This document shows, piece by piece, positions 43,831-53,418 of a stretch of 64,000 nt of DNA (position 1 is the first letter of the stretch; each line of letters begins with the position of its first letter). The position numbers were made by a program, and so were the translations under genes. The notes below the pieces were generated by a model. It searched no databases. It saw only the letters and a program-made list of their open reading frames with translations, and had not been told where the DNA came from. Source of the DNA: Sphingobacteriaceae bacterium (GTDB taxonomy: Bacteria > Bacteroidota > Bacteroidia > Sphingobacteriales > Sphingobacteriaceae); NCBI GenBank assembly GCA_947458875.1, contig CANGZD010000004.1:1-64000 (forward strand), read 5' to 3'.

Positions 43831-44358
43831 TTACGAATTAAGATACAAATCGATCAAACCATCGGGCAAATTGACATGCAAAACACCCTTCAATGTGTCT
43901 ATCTCTTTAATAAAATCATCATTGAGCGGGAAAAGGATTTCACGGAATTGATGCGGTACCACCGCCACATATTGCTGTGGGTATTCGTGTATATCGACGA
44001 TTTCACCTAATTCGCCACGCTGCTCATCCAAAACCATAAAACCCTTGAGGTCGGTAATTAAAAATTCATCGGGATCTCTTTGAGGTTTTTTTGCATTGGG
44101 TAGGTACACTTTTTTTCGGACCAGTTTTTCGGCCTTCTCAATCACATCCACATCTTCGAGATAAATATTGGCTGTCTGGTTGGGCTGAAATGCGCATTCG
44201 CTCACGAAATAGGGAACCAGCTTCCCATTCATCTCGAGAAAAATGGTGTCCAGATCCAGGTCTTGGGGGTCAGGGTATTCGAAGAATACCTGCACTTCAC
44301 CCTTCAGACCCTTGGTCTTGGTAATATAACCCACATAAAAGCTATCCTCTATTTTCAT
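43831..44358 (-). CDS. rimM: Ribosome maturation factor RimM
   Basis: RimM binds the 30S head through S19 and helps late assembly. The 175-aa protein has the N-terminal RimM domain (FYVGYITKTKGLKGEVQVFFEYPD) and a C-terminal PRC-barrel domain. I chose ATG 44358 (MKIEDSFYVG), which agrees with the family start. It follows rpsP by 71 nt. Confidence 0.95.
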   Translation of the reverse strand: MKIEDSFYVGYITKTKGLKGEVQVFFEYPDPQDLDLDTIFLEMNGKLVPYFVSECAFQPNQTANIYLEDVDVIEKAEKLVRKKVYLPNAKKPQRDPDEFLITDLKGFMVLDEQRGELGEIVDIHEYPQQYVAVVPHQFREILFPLNDDFIKEIDTLKGVLHVNLPDGLIDLYLNS

Positions 44359-44429
44359 CTGGCCTTTAAACAAAAATGTCATCCCAAAGATAGCTCCAGG
44401 ATGACACTTAATTATCGTTTGCTCAAGAA

Positions 44430-45113
44430 TTACTCAGCAGCAGCTTCGTCAGCAGCGCCTTCTTCGGCAGCTGGAGCTTCCTCTGCAGCAGGGGCCTCTT
44501 CAACAGGGGCTTCTTCAGTAGCAGGGGCCTCTTCAACCGGAGCTTCGGCAGGAGCCTCAGCAGCAATTTCTTCTGCAGCAGCTTCTGCTACTACTTCAGC
44601 ACCTTCTTCGGTAGCTGGCGCTTCTTCAGCCGCTGGTTCTTCAACCTCGGCAGGAGCAGCATACTTAGCTTCGATAGCCGCAGCTTTTGCTTCTTTGCGT
44701 TTAGCTTCAGCAGCAAGTGCTTCTTTCTTCGCTTTATCTTTATTTTGAGTCAAATTATCAACCTTACCGGTGATTTTTGCCTCTTTAGCGCTCAACCATG
44801 CAGCGAATTTCTCTTCCGCTTGCTCAGCAGTTAAAGCACCTTTTTTAACACCACCCTGTAAGTGTTTTTTGTACAAAATACCTTTGTACGACAGGATAGC
44901 ACGACAAGTATCTGTAGGCTGGGCACCTTTGTTCATCCAGTCTAAAGCTTTGTCGAAATTTAAGTCGATGGTTGCCGGGTTGGTGTTAGGGTTGTAAGAA
45001 CCAATCCGCTCAATGAATTTACCGTCTCTCGGAGCACGTGAATCCGCCACCACTACGTGATAAAAAGGTCTTCCCTTTTTACCGAATCTTTGCAATCTGA
45101 TTTTAGTTGCCAT
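44430..45113 (-). CDS. rpsP: 30S ribosomal protein S16 with long Ala/Glu-rich C-terminal extension
   Basis: S16 binds 16S rRNA in the 30S body. The core (residues 1 to about 85) has the classic opening [25 protein letters not shown]. Then comes a Lys/Ala-rich helical linker (85-150) and a low-complexity acidic tail of Ala, Glu, Pro and Val to residue 227. Canonical S16 is about 80-90 aa; extensions of this kind are known in Bacteroidota but their function is not. It is the first gene of the ribosomal group here, with a -7 element 58 nt upstream. Confidence 0.97.
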   Translation of the reverse strand: MATKIRLQRFGKKGRPFYHVVVADSRAPRDGKFIERIGSYNPNTNPATIDLNFDKALDWMNKGAQPTDTCRAILSYKGILYKKHLQGGVKKGALTAEQAEEKFAAWLSAKEAKITGKVDNLTQNKDKAKKEALAAEAKRKEAKAAAIEAKYAAPAEVEEPAAEEAPATEEGAEVVAEAAAEEIAAEAPAEAPVEEAPATEEAPVEEAPAAEEAPAAEEGAADEAAAE

Positions 45114-45170
45114 GTTTTAATTTAATTTATGTATTCAACATATCTCCCGGAGTCTCCTACTGCGGGGCTG

Positions 45171-45178
45171 CAAAGATA
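45171..45178 (-). promoter_or_regulatory. -7 element of rpsP (TATCTTTG)
   Basis: On the minus strand TATCTTTG matches TAnnTTTG exactly. It leaves a leader of about 50 nt, which contains a small GGAG/CTCC hairpin and a CCCGC...CGGG pairing. This may be a regulatory leader for the ribosomal operon, but no described class is recognised. Confidence 0.5.
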
Positions 45179-45242
45179 GCAATTAATCAGAATTAAAAAA
45201 CAGAAAATGAAGGTTTTACCTCCCGGTATGAAAGGCAAAGCC

Positions 45243-46217
45243 TTAGAGAGAAAGTATTTCTACGATCTTGAGCAGATTAGGATTTACTTCAGCAATGTGC
45301 TTAATGGCCTTTTTGAATGGGGTAAAGTGGATATTATTATTGATTAAACCCACCATTTCTCCTTTTCTTCCTTCCAATAAGGCCTCTACTGCAGCTACCC
45401 CAACCCGGCTTGCTAAAACACGATCCATGCACGATGGGCTGCCACCGCGTTGCATGTGGCCCAGGATAGAAACACGGGTATCGATATTGGGAAACTTTTC
45501 TTTCACTGCATCGGCTACCTGCATGGCACCGACATCATCTCCCTCTGCAACAATGATAATTTTAGAGGACTTATCTTTACGTCCGTACTCTAATCGCTCT
45601 AAGAGATGAGGTAAATCTGTTTTGGTTTCGGGGATTAGAATGGCCTCTGCACCCGAACCGATTCCGCTTCGCAAAGCAATTAATCCAGAATCGCGGCCCA
45701 TTACCTCTACAATGAATAACCGATCGTGTGATTCGGCGGTGTCGCGAATCTTATCTACCGCATCTACCACTGTATTGAGGGCGGTATCATAACCAATGGT
45801 ATAATCTGTCCCAACTAAATCGTTATCAATGGTACCTGGTAGGCCCATGATGGGTACATTAAATTCATCGATGAAAACACTAGCACCAGTAAAGGTACCG
45901 TCGCCTCCCACACCAATGAGTGCATCAATCTGATGCTTTTTTACTTGTTCATAAGCTTTTTTACGACCTTCTGGGGTTCTAAACTCGGCACTGCGGGCAG
46001 TCTTTAAAATAGTTCCTCCTCGTTGTATGATGTTGGCCACCGATTTACGGTCCATCGGGATGATCTCTCCATTAATTAAACCCTCATAACCCCGCATTAT
46101 TCCCACAACTTCTAGATTATGATACAAGCCACAACGCACCACTGCACGAATGGCGGCATTCATTCCTGGTGAATCGCCCCCAGAGGTAAACACTCCGATT
46201 TTTTTGATGGCACTCAT
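45243..46217 (-). CDS. pfkA: ATP-dependent 6-phosphofructokinase
   Basis: PfkA phosphorylates fructose 6-phosphate in glycolysis. The 324-aa protein has the ATP site GGDSPGMNAAIRA, the GVGGDGTFTGA segment with the Gly that marks the ATP-dependent type, and GTIDNDLVGTDYTIGYDTAL with the catalytic Asp. It is the last gene of birA-dsbD-pfkA; dsbD ends 2 nt upstream. Confidence 0.97.
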   Translation of the reverse strand: MSAIKKIGVFTSGGDSPGMNAAIRAVVRCGLYHNLEVVGIMRGYEGLINGEIIPMDRKSVANIIQRGGTILKTARSAEFRTPEGRKKAYEQVKKHQIDALIGVGGDGTFTGASVFIDEFNVPIMGLPGTIDNDLVGTDYTIGYDTALNTVVDAVDKIRDTAESHDRLFIVEVMGRDSGLIALRSGIGSGAEAILIPETKTDLPHLLERLEYGRKDKSSKIIIVAEGDDVGAMQVADAVKEKFPNIDTRVSILGHMQRGGSPSCMDRVLASRVGVAAVEALLEGRKGEMVGLINNNIHFTPFKKAIKHIAEVNPNLLKIVEILSL

Positions 46218-46219
46218 AC

Positions 46220-48208
46220 TTATTGTTCTTTTGACACTAACTTTCCGCTATCTAAAAAACGGATATAATTGTTAATATCCAAATTAAAAGCTTCCGCTGG
46301 CACCAATTGTTTACCATCGGCGTTCACAATAACATAGTAGGGCTGCGAATTTGTTTTAAAAGTAGAGGCCTGAAAATCGCTCCATTTTTGGCCTATCGTC
46401 CGGATTTTTTTTCCACTGAAGCTTGAAATGTATTGTTCTGATTCGGGTAGTTCAGTTTTATCATCCACATAAAGTGAAATCAATACATAATCTTCTTTCA
46501 GGCGTTTCAATACCTGAGGGTCTGCCCAAACGGTTGCCTCCATTTTTCGGCAATTGGTGCAGCTCCAGCCGGTAAAGTCGAGCAAAACGGGTTTATTTTG
46601 CTGTTTGGCATAGGCCAGCCCTTCTTCGTAGTCGTAAAAGGCATCTAAACCATAAGGAGCATGGAACAAGTTGGCGTACTTTTTATTTTGGTTGCTTTTT
46701 TCTGTGGTGGAAGCGCCCGAAAAGTTGGTTAAGTCAAAATCCTGGGTAGTTTGAGGCGGCAACCAAGCGTTGATTCCTTTTAGCGGGGCTCCCCACAATC
46801 CCGGAATCATGTAAATAGTGAACGACCAAACTAGCATGGCAAAAAATAATCGTGGCAAGGAAATAAAACCAAGTTCGCTATCGTGAGATAATTTGATTTT
46901 TCCCAACAGGTACATTCCCCAGAAAGCAAAAATCACGATCCAGATGATCAGGAAAATATCGCGGTTCAGGATGCCCCAGTGGTAGGCAAGATCCACATTG
47001 GATAAAAATTTAAATGCCAGGGCCAACTCCAGGAAACCTAAGGAAACCTTTACGGTGTTGAGCCAACCGCCTGATTTTGGCATTTCCTTTAACCAGGATG
47101 GGAAAATAGCAAAAAGTGTAAATGGAATAGCCAAAGCGGCAGAGAAACCAAACATACCCATGGCCGGACCAAGGTAAGCCCCATTGGAAACGGCATCTAC
47201 CAAGAGGGTGCCAATAATAGGACCTGTGCAGGAGAAAGAGACCAAGGCCAAAGTAAAGGCCATGAAAAACAAACCAATCAAGCCGCTTCGGTTAGATTGA
47301 GCATCCATTTTATTGACCAGCGCACTTGGTAAAGTAATTTCGAAAGCTCCCAAAAACGAAATGGCAAAAACCACCAGCAAGGCAAAAAACAACAAATTGA
47401 AGGTGGCACTACTGGCTGCTTCATTGAGTGCAGACGTACCGAATAGCAAGGTAATGGCTAAGCCAAGCGCCACATAGATTAAAATAATTGATAACCCGTA
47501 GATGATGGCACTTTGAATACCCTTAGATTTTGAACCAGATTTCTTGGTAAAATAAGAAACCGTGAGGGGAATCATAGGATAGATACAAGGCATGAAGAAC
47601 GCCGCCAAACCTCCTAAAAACCCAGCTATAAAGATGGTCCAAAGAGAATCATTGCTACTTTTGGATTGGTTGGCATCAAGTGCTGCAGGCTTTATTTGGG
47701 TTTGAGCGCTGGTGTCGCTGCCGGTATTTTCTGAAACGATTCCGGCATCTTGCAACTTGTTGGTATCTACAGCAATGGAAAATTCTACTTCGGTGGGTGG
47801 CAAACACTTTTTATCGTTACAAACCATGAACTCCAAAACTCCATTGATGGTGGTTTTGGGGTTTTTAAGCTTGATTTTTTGCGTAAAAGTAACCGCATCC
47901 TGGTGCCAGGCAATCTGCATTCCAAAATTAGGATCAAAAGCCTTAACTGCTTTAGGGCTTTCGCTCACTTTTCCGATCAATTCATAATCGGCCGAAGGAC
48001 TAAATTTAAAAGAGGTCGGGATGGGGCCGCCATCTTCAATAAATTGAGAATACACGTGCCAGCCCTTATCAATCTTAGCTTTGATCAGGAGGTTGACTTC
48101 CGTATCGGAAAGTTTTTGGGCAGAAAAGGACCATTTAACGGGCTCTTCAATCTGAGCAAAAAGCGTCAAACTCTGTAGTAACAGTAAAAACGTAAGGAGT
48201 TTTTTCAT
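46220..48208 (-). CDS. dsbD: DsbD-type thiol:disulfide interchange protein
   Basis: The 662-aa protein moves electrons from cytoplasmic thioredoxin to the periplasm. The order is: signal peptide, an N-terminal DsbD-alpha-like Ig domain (about 20-150, with VCNDKKCLPPTEVEF), about eight membrane helices with FFMPCIYPMIPLTVSYF, and a C-terminal thioredoxin domain with GWSCTNCRKME near residue 550. It can keep periplasmic reductases supplied, possibly including the exported MsrA at 31273-31917 (inference). Confidence 0.95.
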   Translation of the reverse strand: MKKLLTFLLLLQSLTLFAQIEEPVKWSFSAQKLSDTEVNLLIKAKIDKGWHVYSQFIEDGGPIPTSFKFSPSADYELIGKVSESPKAVKAFDPNFGMQIAWHQDAVTFTQKIKLKNPKTTINGVLEFMVCNDKKCLPPTEVEFSIAVDTNKLQDAGIVSENTGSDTSAQTQIKPAALDANQSKSSNDSLWTIFIAGFLGGLAAFFMPCIYPMIPLTVSYFTKKSGSKSKGIQSAIIYGLSIILIYVALGLAITLLFGTSALNEAASSATFNLLFFALLVVFAISFLGAFEITLPSALVNKMDAQSNRSGLIGLFFMAFTLALVSFSCTGPIIGTLLVDAVSNGAYLGPAMGMFGFSAALAIPFTLFAIFPSWLKEMPKSGGWLNTVKVSLGFLELALAFKFLSNVDLAYHWGILNRDIFLIIWIVIFAFWGMYLLGKIKLSHDSELGFISLPRLFFAMLVWSFTIYMIPGLWGAPLKGINAWLPPQTTQDFDLTNFSGASTTEKSNQNKKYANLFHAPYGLDAFYDYEEGLAYAKQQNKPVLLDFTGWSCTNCRKMEATVWADPQVLKRLKEDYVLISLYVDDKTELPESEQYISSFSGKKIRTIGQKWSDFQASTFKTNSQPYYVIVNADGKQLVPAEAFNLDINNYIRFLDSGKLVSKEQ

Positions 48209-48214
48209 TGTATA

Positions 48215-49009
48215 TTAATCTGTAATAAATGTTATTTCTTTAAATCCAAATTCTTGATCACCTCCGTTGATATTCACACAAAGCGATCCACTGGGACTAA
48301 TTCTGGTAATTTTTCCGGATTTTATTTCACCATTAACTCCAAAATTAGCTTCCGTTTCAAACCGGTAAAGTGCCTGGATATAATCGCGATGAAGTGTTTC
48401 ATTTTTTCCGGCTTTGAGAGCCAGGTAACGAACTTCAACCGCTTTGCAAAGGTCGTCTAATAGCAGATTTAAATCACAATCTGTTTGTAAAATATTTTTG
48501 ATAGAAATGGCCATTGGAAGATCGCTCGGAAAAATAAGCTGATTGACATTTAGTCCGATACCAATAATGGCGTGTTTCCAACTGTTCCCCTGCAGGATGT
48601 TTTCAATCAGCACACCTGCAATTTTTTGATCTCCAAAAAGGATGTCGTTAGGCCATTTGATTTTTAATTCTGGGCCCAACATGGGATTTAAAACATCCCA
48701 TAGAGCCAAACTAATAGCCTTATTCAAATCGAACTGCTGATGAATTCCGATGAATTTGGGGTTCAAGAGGATACTAAAGGTCAAATTCAGACCAGCCTCA
48801 GAGAACCAGGCATTGCCCATCTGCCCTCTTCCGGCAAACTGATCATCTGCCATAATTACAGTACCTTCCGGAAATGGCTCGGATTTTGACAATAAGTCTT
48901 TAAGATAGGAGTTGGTGGAGGCTACAGCAGAAAGTTTAACCAAATTTTGACCGACAAATAATCTTAGAAAATTGTTATTTTGCAATGGGTAAAGCCTCCT
49001 ACTTAGCAT
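48215..49009 (-). CDS. birA: Biotin--[acetyl-CoA-carboxylase] ligase
   Basis: BirA activates biotin and attaches it to carboxyl-carrier proteins. The 264-aa protein has the catalytic loop AGRGQMGNAWFS, the KWPNDILFGDQKIAGVLIE segment and a short C-terminal domain. There is no N-terminal HTH, so it is the monofunctional type and not the repressor. I chose ATG 49009 over a TTG at 49015. It diverges from rsfS with only 21 nt between the starts. Confidence 0.95.
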   Translation of the reverse strand: MLSRRLYPLQNNNFLRLFVGQNLVKLSAVASTNSYLKDLLSKSEPFPEGTVIMADDQFAGRGQMGNAWFSEAGLNLTFSILLNPKFIGIHQQFDLNKAISLALWDVLNPMLGPELKIKWPNDILFGDQKIAGVLIENILQGNSWKHAIIGIGLNVNQLIFPSDLPMAISIKNILQTDCDLNLLLDDLCKAVEVRYLALKAGKNETLHRDYIQALYRFETEANFGVNGEIKSGKITRISPSGSLCVNINGGDQEFGFKEITFITD

Positions 49010-49030
49010 ATCCAAAACTAAATTTTTTTA

Positions 49031-49405
49031 ATGGTAAAAAATAAAGCTGTCCAAGAGTCCACCCAAATTTCGGAAATCGTGATCCATGGAATTCAGGAAA
49101 AGAAGGGAAATGAAATTGTTCGTTTAGATCTCAGAAATATTAACAGTTCAGTAGCCGATTATTACGTAGTTTGCCACGCAACATCTTCCACACAAGTTAA
49201 GGCAATTGCTCAAAGCGTGGAAGAGGAAATATATAAAGCATTTAAACTCGACCCTTGGAGAAAAGAGGGTCTACAGCACGGTGAATGGGTTTTGTTGGAT
49301 TATGTGGATGTGGTAGTTCATATTTTTAAAACAGAGAAAAGAGCTTATTACGGCATAGAAGAACTTTGGGGCGATGCCGAAATTCAGGCCTACCAAAGTG
49401 CCTAA
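49031..49405 (+). CDS. rsfS: Ribosome silencing factor RsfS
   Basis: RsfS binds L14 and keeps the subunits apart when nutrients are low. The 124-aa protein has the family segments VRLDLRNINSSVADYYVVCHA, EGLQHGEWVLLDYVDVVVHIF and YYGIEELWGDAE. It is followed by ftsH after 35 nt, an order common in Bacteroidota. Confidence 0.96.
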   Translation: MVKNKAVQESTQISEIVIHGIQEKKGNEIVRLDLRNINSSVADYYVVCHATSSTQVKAIAQSVEEEIYKAFKLDPWRKEGLQHGEWVLLDYVDVVVHIFKTEKRAYYGIEELWGDAEIQAYQSA

Positions 49406-49440
49406 TCCCCTTAATTTTAATCAGACTGCAAAAATTGATA

Positions 49441-51549
49441 ATGAAAGAAAATAAATCAAGTTCCCCTAGATCGATGAAGAAAATTCCAGGAAAGAAAATC
49501 GTTCCTAAGCCACCCAAATTCAATATTATGTGGCTTTATGCAGCAATTATTCTGGGGCTTTTTGTAGTTCAGTATTTATTCAGCGGGAGTACTGCTAAAC
49601 AAATTTCCTATCAGAAATTTGAAAACGAGTTGTTGAGACCGCGTGATGTAGAGAAACTGGTAGCCTATAAAAATCAAGACTTATTGACGGTAGAGGTATA
49701 TATTAAAAAGGATCGACTCAACCAGCCTAAATACGCTGAATTTAAAGAAAAAAACACCTTTGCAAGCTCTGCTGCTAATACTCCTCAATATTATTTTACG
49801 GAAGGATCTGATGCAAGTTTACAGGCTAAACTGAGAGAAGCAGAAAAAGATTTACCTGCACAGCAACGCACACCACTCATTTTCGAATCGAGAGAAAGTC
49901 CATGGGCCGGCTGGTTCATGTCTTTTATTTTACCGGTACTCTTGTTGATTGGTTTTTGGGTGTTCATCATGCGCAGAATGGGCGGTGGTGCCGGCGGTGG
50001 TGGTGGTGGACAGATTTTCAATATTGGTAAATCGAAAGCTACCCTGTTTGACAAAGAATCACAGGTAAACATCACTTTTAACGATGTAGCTGGCTTAGAA
50101 GAAGCGAAACAAGAAGTTATGGAAATTGTAGATTTCCTTCGCAATCCTAAAAAATACACGAATCTGGGTGGTAAAATTCCTAAGGGAGCCCTTTTGGTTG
50201 GTTCACCCGGAACTGGAAAAACCCTGATGGCCAAAGCCGTAGCCGGTGAGGCTCAAGTTCCCTTCTTCTCCCTATCAGGTTCTGATTTTGTGGAAATGTT
50301 TGTAGGGGTAGGTGCTTCGAGGGTAAGAGACTTATTTAAACAAGCTAAAGACAAGGCACCTTGTATCATTTTTATTGATGAGATCGATGCGATTGGCCGT
50401 GCCCGCGGTAAAAACAACATCATGGGTGGCAACGATGAACGTGAAAACACCCTCAACCAATTACTGGTAGAAATGGATGGTTTCGGAACCGATTCAGGTA
50501 TCATCATCTTGGCAGCTACCAACCGACCGGATGTACTGGACAGTGCGCTCTTACGTCCGGGTCGTTTCGATCGTCAGATCTCCATTGATAAACCCGATTT
50601 AAAAGGCCGTGAACAGATCTTTAAAGTTCACCTGAAGCCACTTAAACTAGCCAAAGAAGTAGATCCTAAAAAATTGTCGGCCCAAACCCCTGGTTTTGCC
50701 GGTGCCGAAATTGCGAATGTTTGTAATGAAGCAGCCCTGATCGCAGCCCGTAGAGATAAAGAAGCAGTAGACATGCAAGATTTTCAGGATGCCATCGACC
50801 GGGTAATTGGTGGTTTAGAAAAGAAAAATAAAATCATCTCTCCCGAAGAAAAACGAATTGTGGCCTATCATGAGGCCGGACACGCCATTGCTGGCTGGTT
50901 CTTGGAACATGCCGACCCGTTGGTGAAGGTTTCTATCGTACCTCGTGGAGTGGCTGCTTTGGGTTATGCTCAATACTTGCCTAAAGAACAGTTTTTGTAC
51001 ACCACCGAGCAGTTAACAGATGGTATGTGTATGACCATGGGCGGACGAGTAGCAGAGGATATTGTGTTTGGTAAGATTTCGACGGGTGCACAAAACGACC
51101 TGGAGCGCATTACCAAATTATCTTATGCCATGGTGACCATTTATGGCATGAACGGTAAAGTGGGTAATGTATCTTTTAATGATACCCAGGGCGAATACCA
51201 GTTCAACAAGCCTTATTCGGATAAAACCGCCGAATTGATTGATGAGGAAGTGCGGAACTTGATACAATCGGTGTATGATAAAACCAAAATGCTCTTAACT
51301 GAAAAGCGGGAAGGTTTAGAAAAATTGGCTCAAAAACTCCTGGAAAAAGAGATTTTGTTCCAAAGCGATCTAGAAGAAATTCTGGGTAAGCGCCCGTTCG
51401 AGCACCGCACCACCTACGATGAGTTTGTAAATGGAGAAGGGGACGAGGCTAAAAAAACAAGCAGATCTCGTAAGAAAAAAGAAGTAGAACATGAGGGTAT
51501 GGTTGATCATAACATCGATTTGCCCGAAAACCGTTCATCTCAAGATTAA
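49441..51549 (+). CDS. ftsH: ATP-dependent zinc metalloprotease FtsH
   Basis: FtsH is a membrane AAA+ protease that destroys misfolded membrane proteins and some regulators. The 702-aa protein has two N-terminal membrane helices (about 30-50 and 160-180), a periplasmic domain between them, the P-loop GSPGTGKT at 254-261, the second region of homology around [15 protein letters not shown], and the zinc motif HEAGH at 477-481. I chose ATG 49441 (MKENKSSS); the open frame continues upstream inside rsfS. Confidence 0.97.
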   Translation: MKENKSSSPRSMKKIPGKKIVPKPPKFNIMWLYAAIILGLFVVQYLFSGSTAKQISYQKFENELLRPRDVEKLVAYKNQDLLTVEVYIKKDRLNQPKYAEFKEKNTFASSAANTPQYYFTEGSDASLQAKLREAEKDLPAQQRTPLIFESRESPWAGWFMSFILPVLLLIGFWVFIMRRMGGGAGGGGGGQIFNIGKSKATLFDKESQVNITFNDVAGLEEAKQEVMEIVDFLRNPKKYTNLGGKIPKGALLVGSPGTGKTLMAKAVAGEAQVPFFSLSGSDFVEMFVGVGASRVRDLFKQAKDKAPCIIFIDEIDAIGRARGKNNIMGGNDERENTLNQLLVEMDGFGTDSGIIILAATNRPDVLDSALLRPGRFDRQISIDKPDLKGREQIFKVHLKPLKLAKEVDPKKLSAQTPGFAGAEIANVCNEAALIAARRDKEAVDMQDFQDAIDRVIGGLEKKNKIISPEEKRIVAYHEAGHAIAGWFLEHADPLVKVSIVPRGVAALGYAQYLPKEQFLYTTEQLTDGMCMTMGGRVAEDIVFGKISTGAQNDLERITKLSYAMVTIYGMNGKVGNVSFNDTQGEYQFNKPYSDKTAELIDEEVRNLIQSVYDKTKMLLTEKREGLEKLAQKLLEKEILFQSDLEEILGKRPFEHRTTYDEFVNGEGDEAKKTSRSRKKKEVEHEGMVDHNIDLPENRSSQD

Positions 51550-51590
51550 TTACAATTGCCGGGCAAATAAGTACCGGAATTGAATAAGAC

Positions 51591-52235
51591 ATGAAAGAGA
51601 CTACCGCAAAGGAGAGAATGCTGAAGAAGATCCGCAAGGCCCTGCTGGATAAAAGGGATAATCCGTATCCCCATCTGGAAGATGCTCCCCTTTATCACCA
51701 AAATGAGGAGTTTCTGGAAGTGTTGTTTGCCGAACAGTTGACTGCCGTTGCTGGAAATTTCTTGTATTGTGAAGACGATTTTCAGTTCATTGAAAATTTA
51801 ATTGAATTGGCTGAAGACAGAAAGTGGCGTAAAATTTACTGCTGGGAGTCCAAACTGCAGGAAATGCTTACACATTTCGAATATCCCTTCATTGGCAACG
51901 ACCATGATTTCCTGAATGCCGAAGTGGGCATTACCCTTTGTGAAGCCCTCATTGCCCGCAATGGCAGCATCTTGGTTTCAAATGCCGAGGCCGCAGGCCG
52001 CAGGCTAAGCATTTATCCAGATACCCACATTGTTTTAGCCTTTACTTCACAGTTGGTTTTAGACCTAAAAGATGGATTTACCCGTTTAAAAGAAAAATAC
52101 GGCAACCGGCTTCCATCCATGATCACTACCATTACCGGGCCCAGCCGTACGGCCGATATTGAAAAAACACTCGTTCTGGGTGCCCACGGTCCAAAAGAAC
52201 TATTTGTCTTTTTAATTGATGATTTAGCAAGCTGA
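51591..52235 (+). CDS. LUD (LutC/YkgG) domain protein
   Basis: The 214-aa protein carries the lactate-utilisation LutC-like domain, seen in VGITLCEALIARNGSILVSNAEAAGRR and ITGPSRTADIEKTLVLGAHGPKELF. In Bacillus LutC works with the Fe-S proteins LutA and LutB in lactate oxidation. Those partners are absent here, and the gene follows ftsH as in many Bacteroidota, so its role may differ. Confidence 0.88.
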   Translation: MKETTAKERMLKKIRKALLDKRDNPYPHLEDAPLYHQNEEFLEVLFAEQLTAVAGNFLYCEDDFQFIENLIELAEDRKWRKIYCWESKLQEMLTHFEYPFIGNDHDFLNAEVGITLCEALIARNGSILVSNAEAAGRRLSIYPDTHIVLAFTSQLVLDLKDGFTRLKEKYGNRLPSMITTITGPSRTADIEKTLVLGAHGPKELFVFLIDDLAS

Positions 52236-52244
52236 TTTTGATAT

Positions 52245-52265
52245 TTTACTAAATTTATTAGTAAA
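52245..52265. promoter_or_regulatory. Hairpin before the radical SAM gene
   Basis: TTTACTAA (52245-52252) and TTAGTAAA (52258-52265) form a perfect 8-bp stem with a 5-nt loop, 8 nt before the GTG start. It can be an operator, an RNA structure over the start region, or a weak terminator for the upstream gene; no T-run follows. Confidence 0.4.
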
Positions 52266-52273
52266 TTAGGGCT

Positions 52274-53344
52274 GTGTCACGCATCGAAAATCCAGATTTT
52301 TTTAAAGGACGTGGAGCTCAGGTTAACACGCACAATCAATTTCTGAAAAGGAAATATGTGGTGGAGCACACAGAAGGGATCGATGAGAATTTGATCGAAG
52401 ATAGCAAAACACAGATTTTCGAAGAGTACCCGAAAAGCATCGTCAGCGAATCCAAAAGCCCAGATATTCCAAGCCCTTACTCCATTAATCCTTACCAAGG
52501 ATGCGAACATGGCTGCCTGTACTGTTACGCACGAAATTCTCATGAATATTACGGATTTAGTGCCGGCTTAGATTTTGAGCGGAAAATCATGGTGAAGCGC
52601 AATGCCGCTATACTTTTAGAAGCGTTTTTAAACAAGAGAAATTACCAGCCGCAAACCATTTTAATGTCTGGGAACACCGATTGTTACCAGCCGCAGGAAC
52701 GAAAGTTAAAAATAACCCGTTCGCTTTTAGAGGTATTCTTAAAATACCGACACCCAGTTAGCATCATTAGCAAAAACACACTGATGGAAAGAGACCTGGA
52801 TTTACTCTCAGAATTAGCTTCGATGGATCTGGTGCATGTTTCGCTGAGCATCACCACACAAAATGAAGAATTGCGACGCAAGTTGGAACCACGAACAGTA
52901 ACTGCTAAAAGCCGGTTTATATTAATGGAAAAACTAGCCATAGCAAATGTGCCGGTTCGCTTGATGATGGCGCCCATTATCCCGGGGCTTACCGATTCAG
53001 AGATCCCCAACATGATCAAAACCGCAGCCAATGCCGGAGCCAGCGATGCAGCCTTTACCATTGTACGTTTAAATGGAGCAATAGCTGAGGTTTTTACCGA
53101 TTGGATACAAAAAGCCTATCCTGATAGGGCCGAGAAAGTATTGCATGCCATTGCCTCCTGTCATGGTGGTAAACTCAACGACAGCAGATGGGGCACCCGA
53201 ATGAGTGGTGAAGGGAGAGTGGCCGATAGTATACATCAACTTTTTCACATTGCCAAAAAGCGATATTTAGCAGATCGGCAGATGCGGCCTTACGATTTTA
53301 GTCACTTTAATACCCTGCTTGGCAAACAACTAAATTTGTTTTAA
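52274..53344 (+). CDS. Radical SAM protein of the PA0069 / SplB-like family
   Basis: The 356-aa protein has the radical SAM cluster motif CEHGCLYC near residue 80, with the following YARNSHEYYG and KIMVKRNA segments of this family and the C-terminal PYDF...F end. Related proteins include spore photoproduct lyase relatives; the reaction of PA0069-type members is not established to my knowledge. The start is a GTG, and no in-frame ATG lies nearby. The gene stands alone between the ftsH unit and the KAS III gene. Confidence 0.9.
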   Translation: MSRIENPDFFKGRGAQVNTHNQFLKRKYVVEHTEGIDENLIEDSKTQIFEEYPKSIVSESKSPDIPSPYSINPYQGCEHGCLYCYARNSHEYYGFSAGLDFERKIMVKRNAAILLEAFLNKRNYQPQTILMSGNTDCYQPQERKLKITRSLLEVFLKYRHPVSIISKNTLMERDLDLLSELASMDLVHVSLSITTQNEELRRKLEPRTVTAKSRFILMEKLAIANVPVRLMMAPIIPGLTDSEIPNMIKTAANAGASDAAFTIVRLNGAIAEVFTDWIQKAYPDRAEKVLHAIASCHGGKLNDSRWGTRMSGEGRVADSIHQLFHIAKKRYLADRQMRPYDFSHFNTLLGKQLNLF

Positions 53345-53418
53345 AGTTCTGATTGTGGTAGTTTAGATAAATCTACACTATTAAAAACCATCCGGTTTTA
53401 AATTTTTAAAGCAATTAA

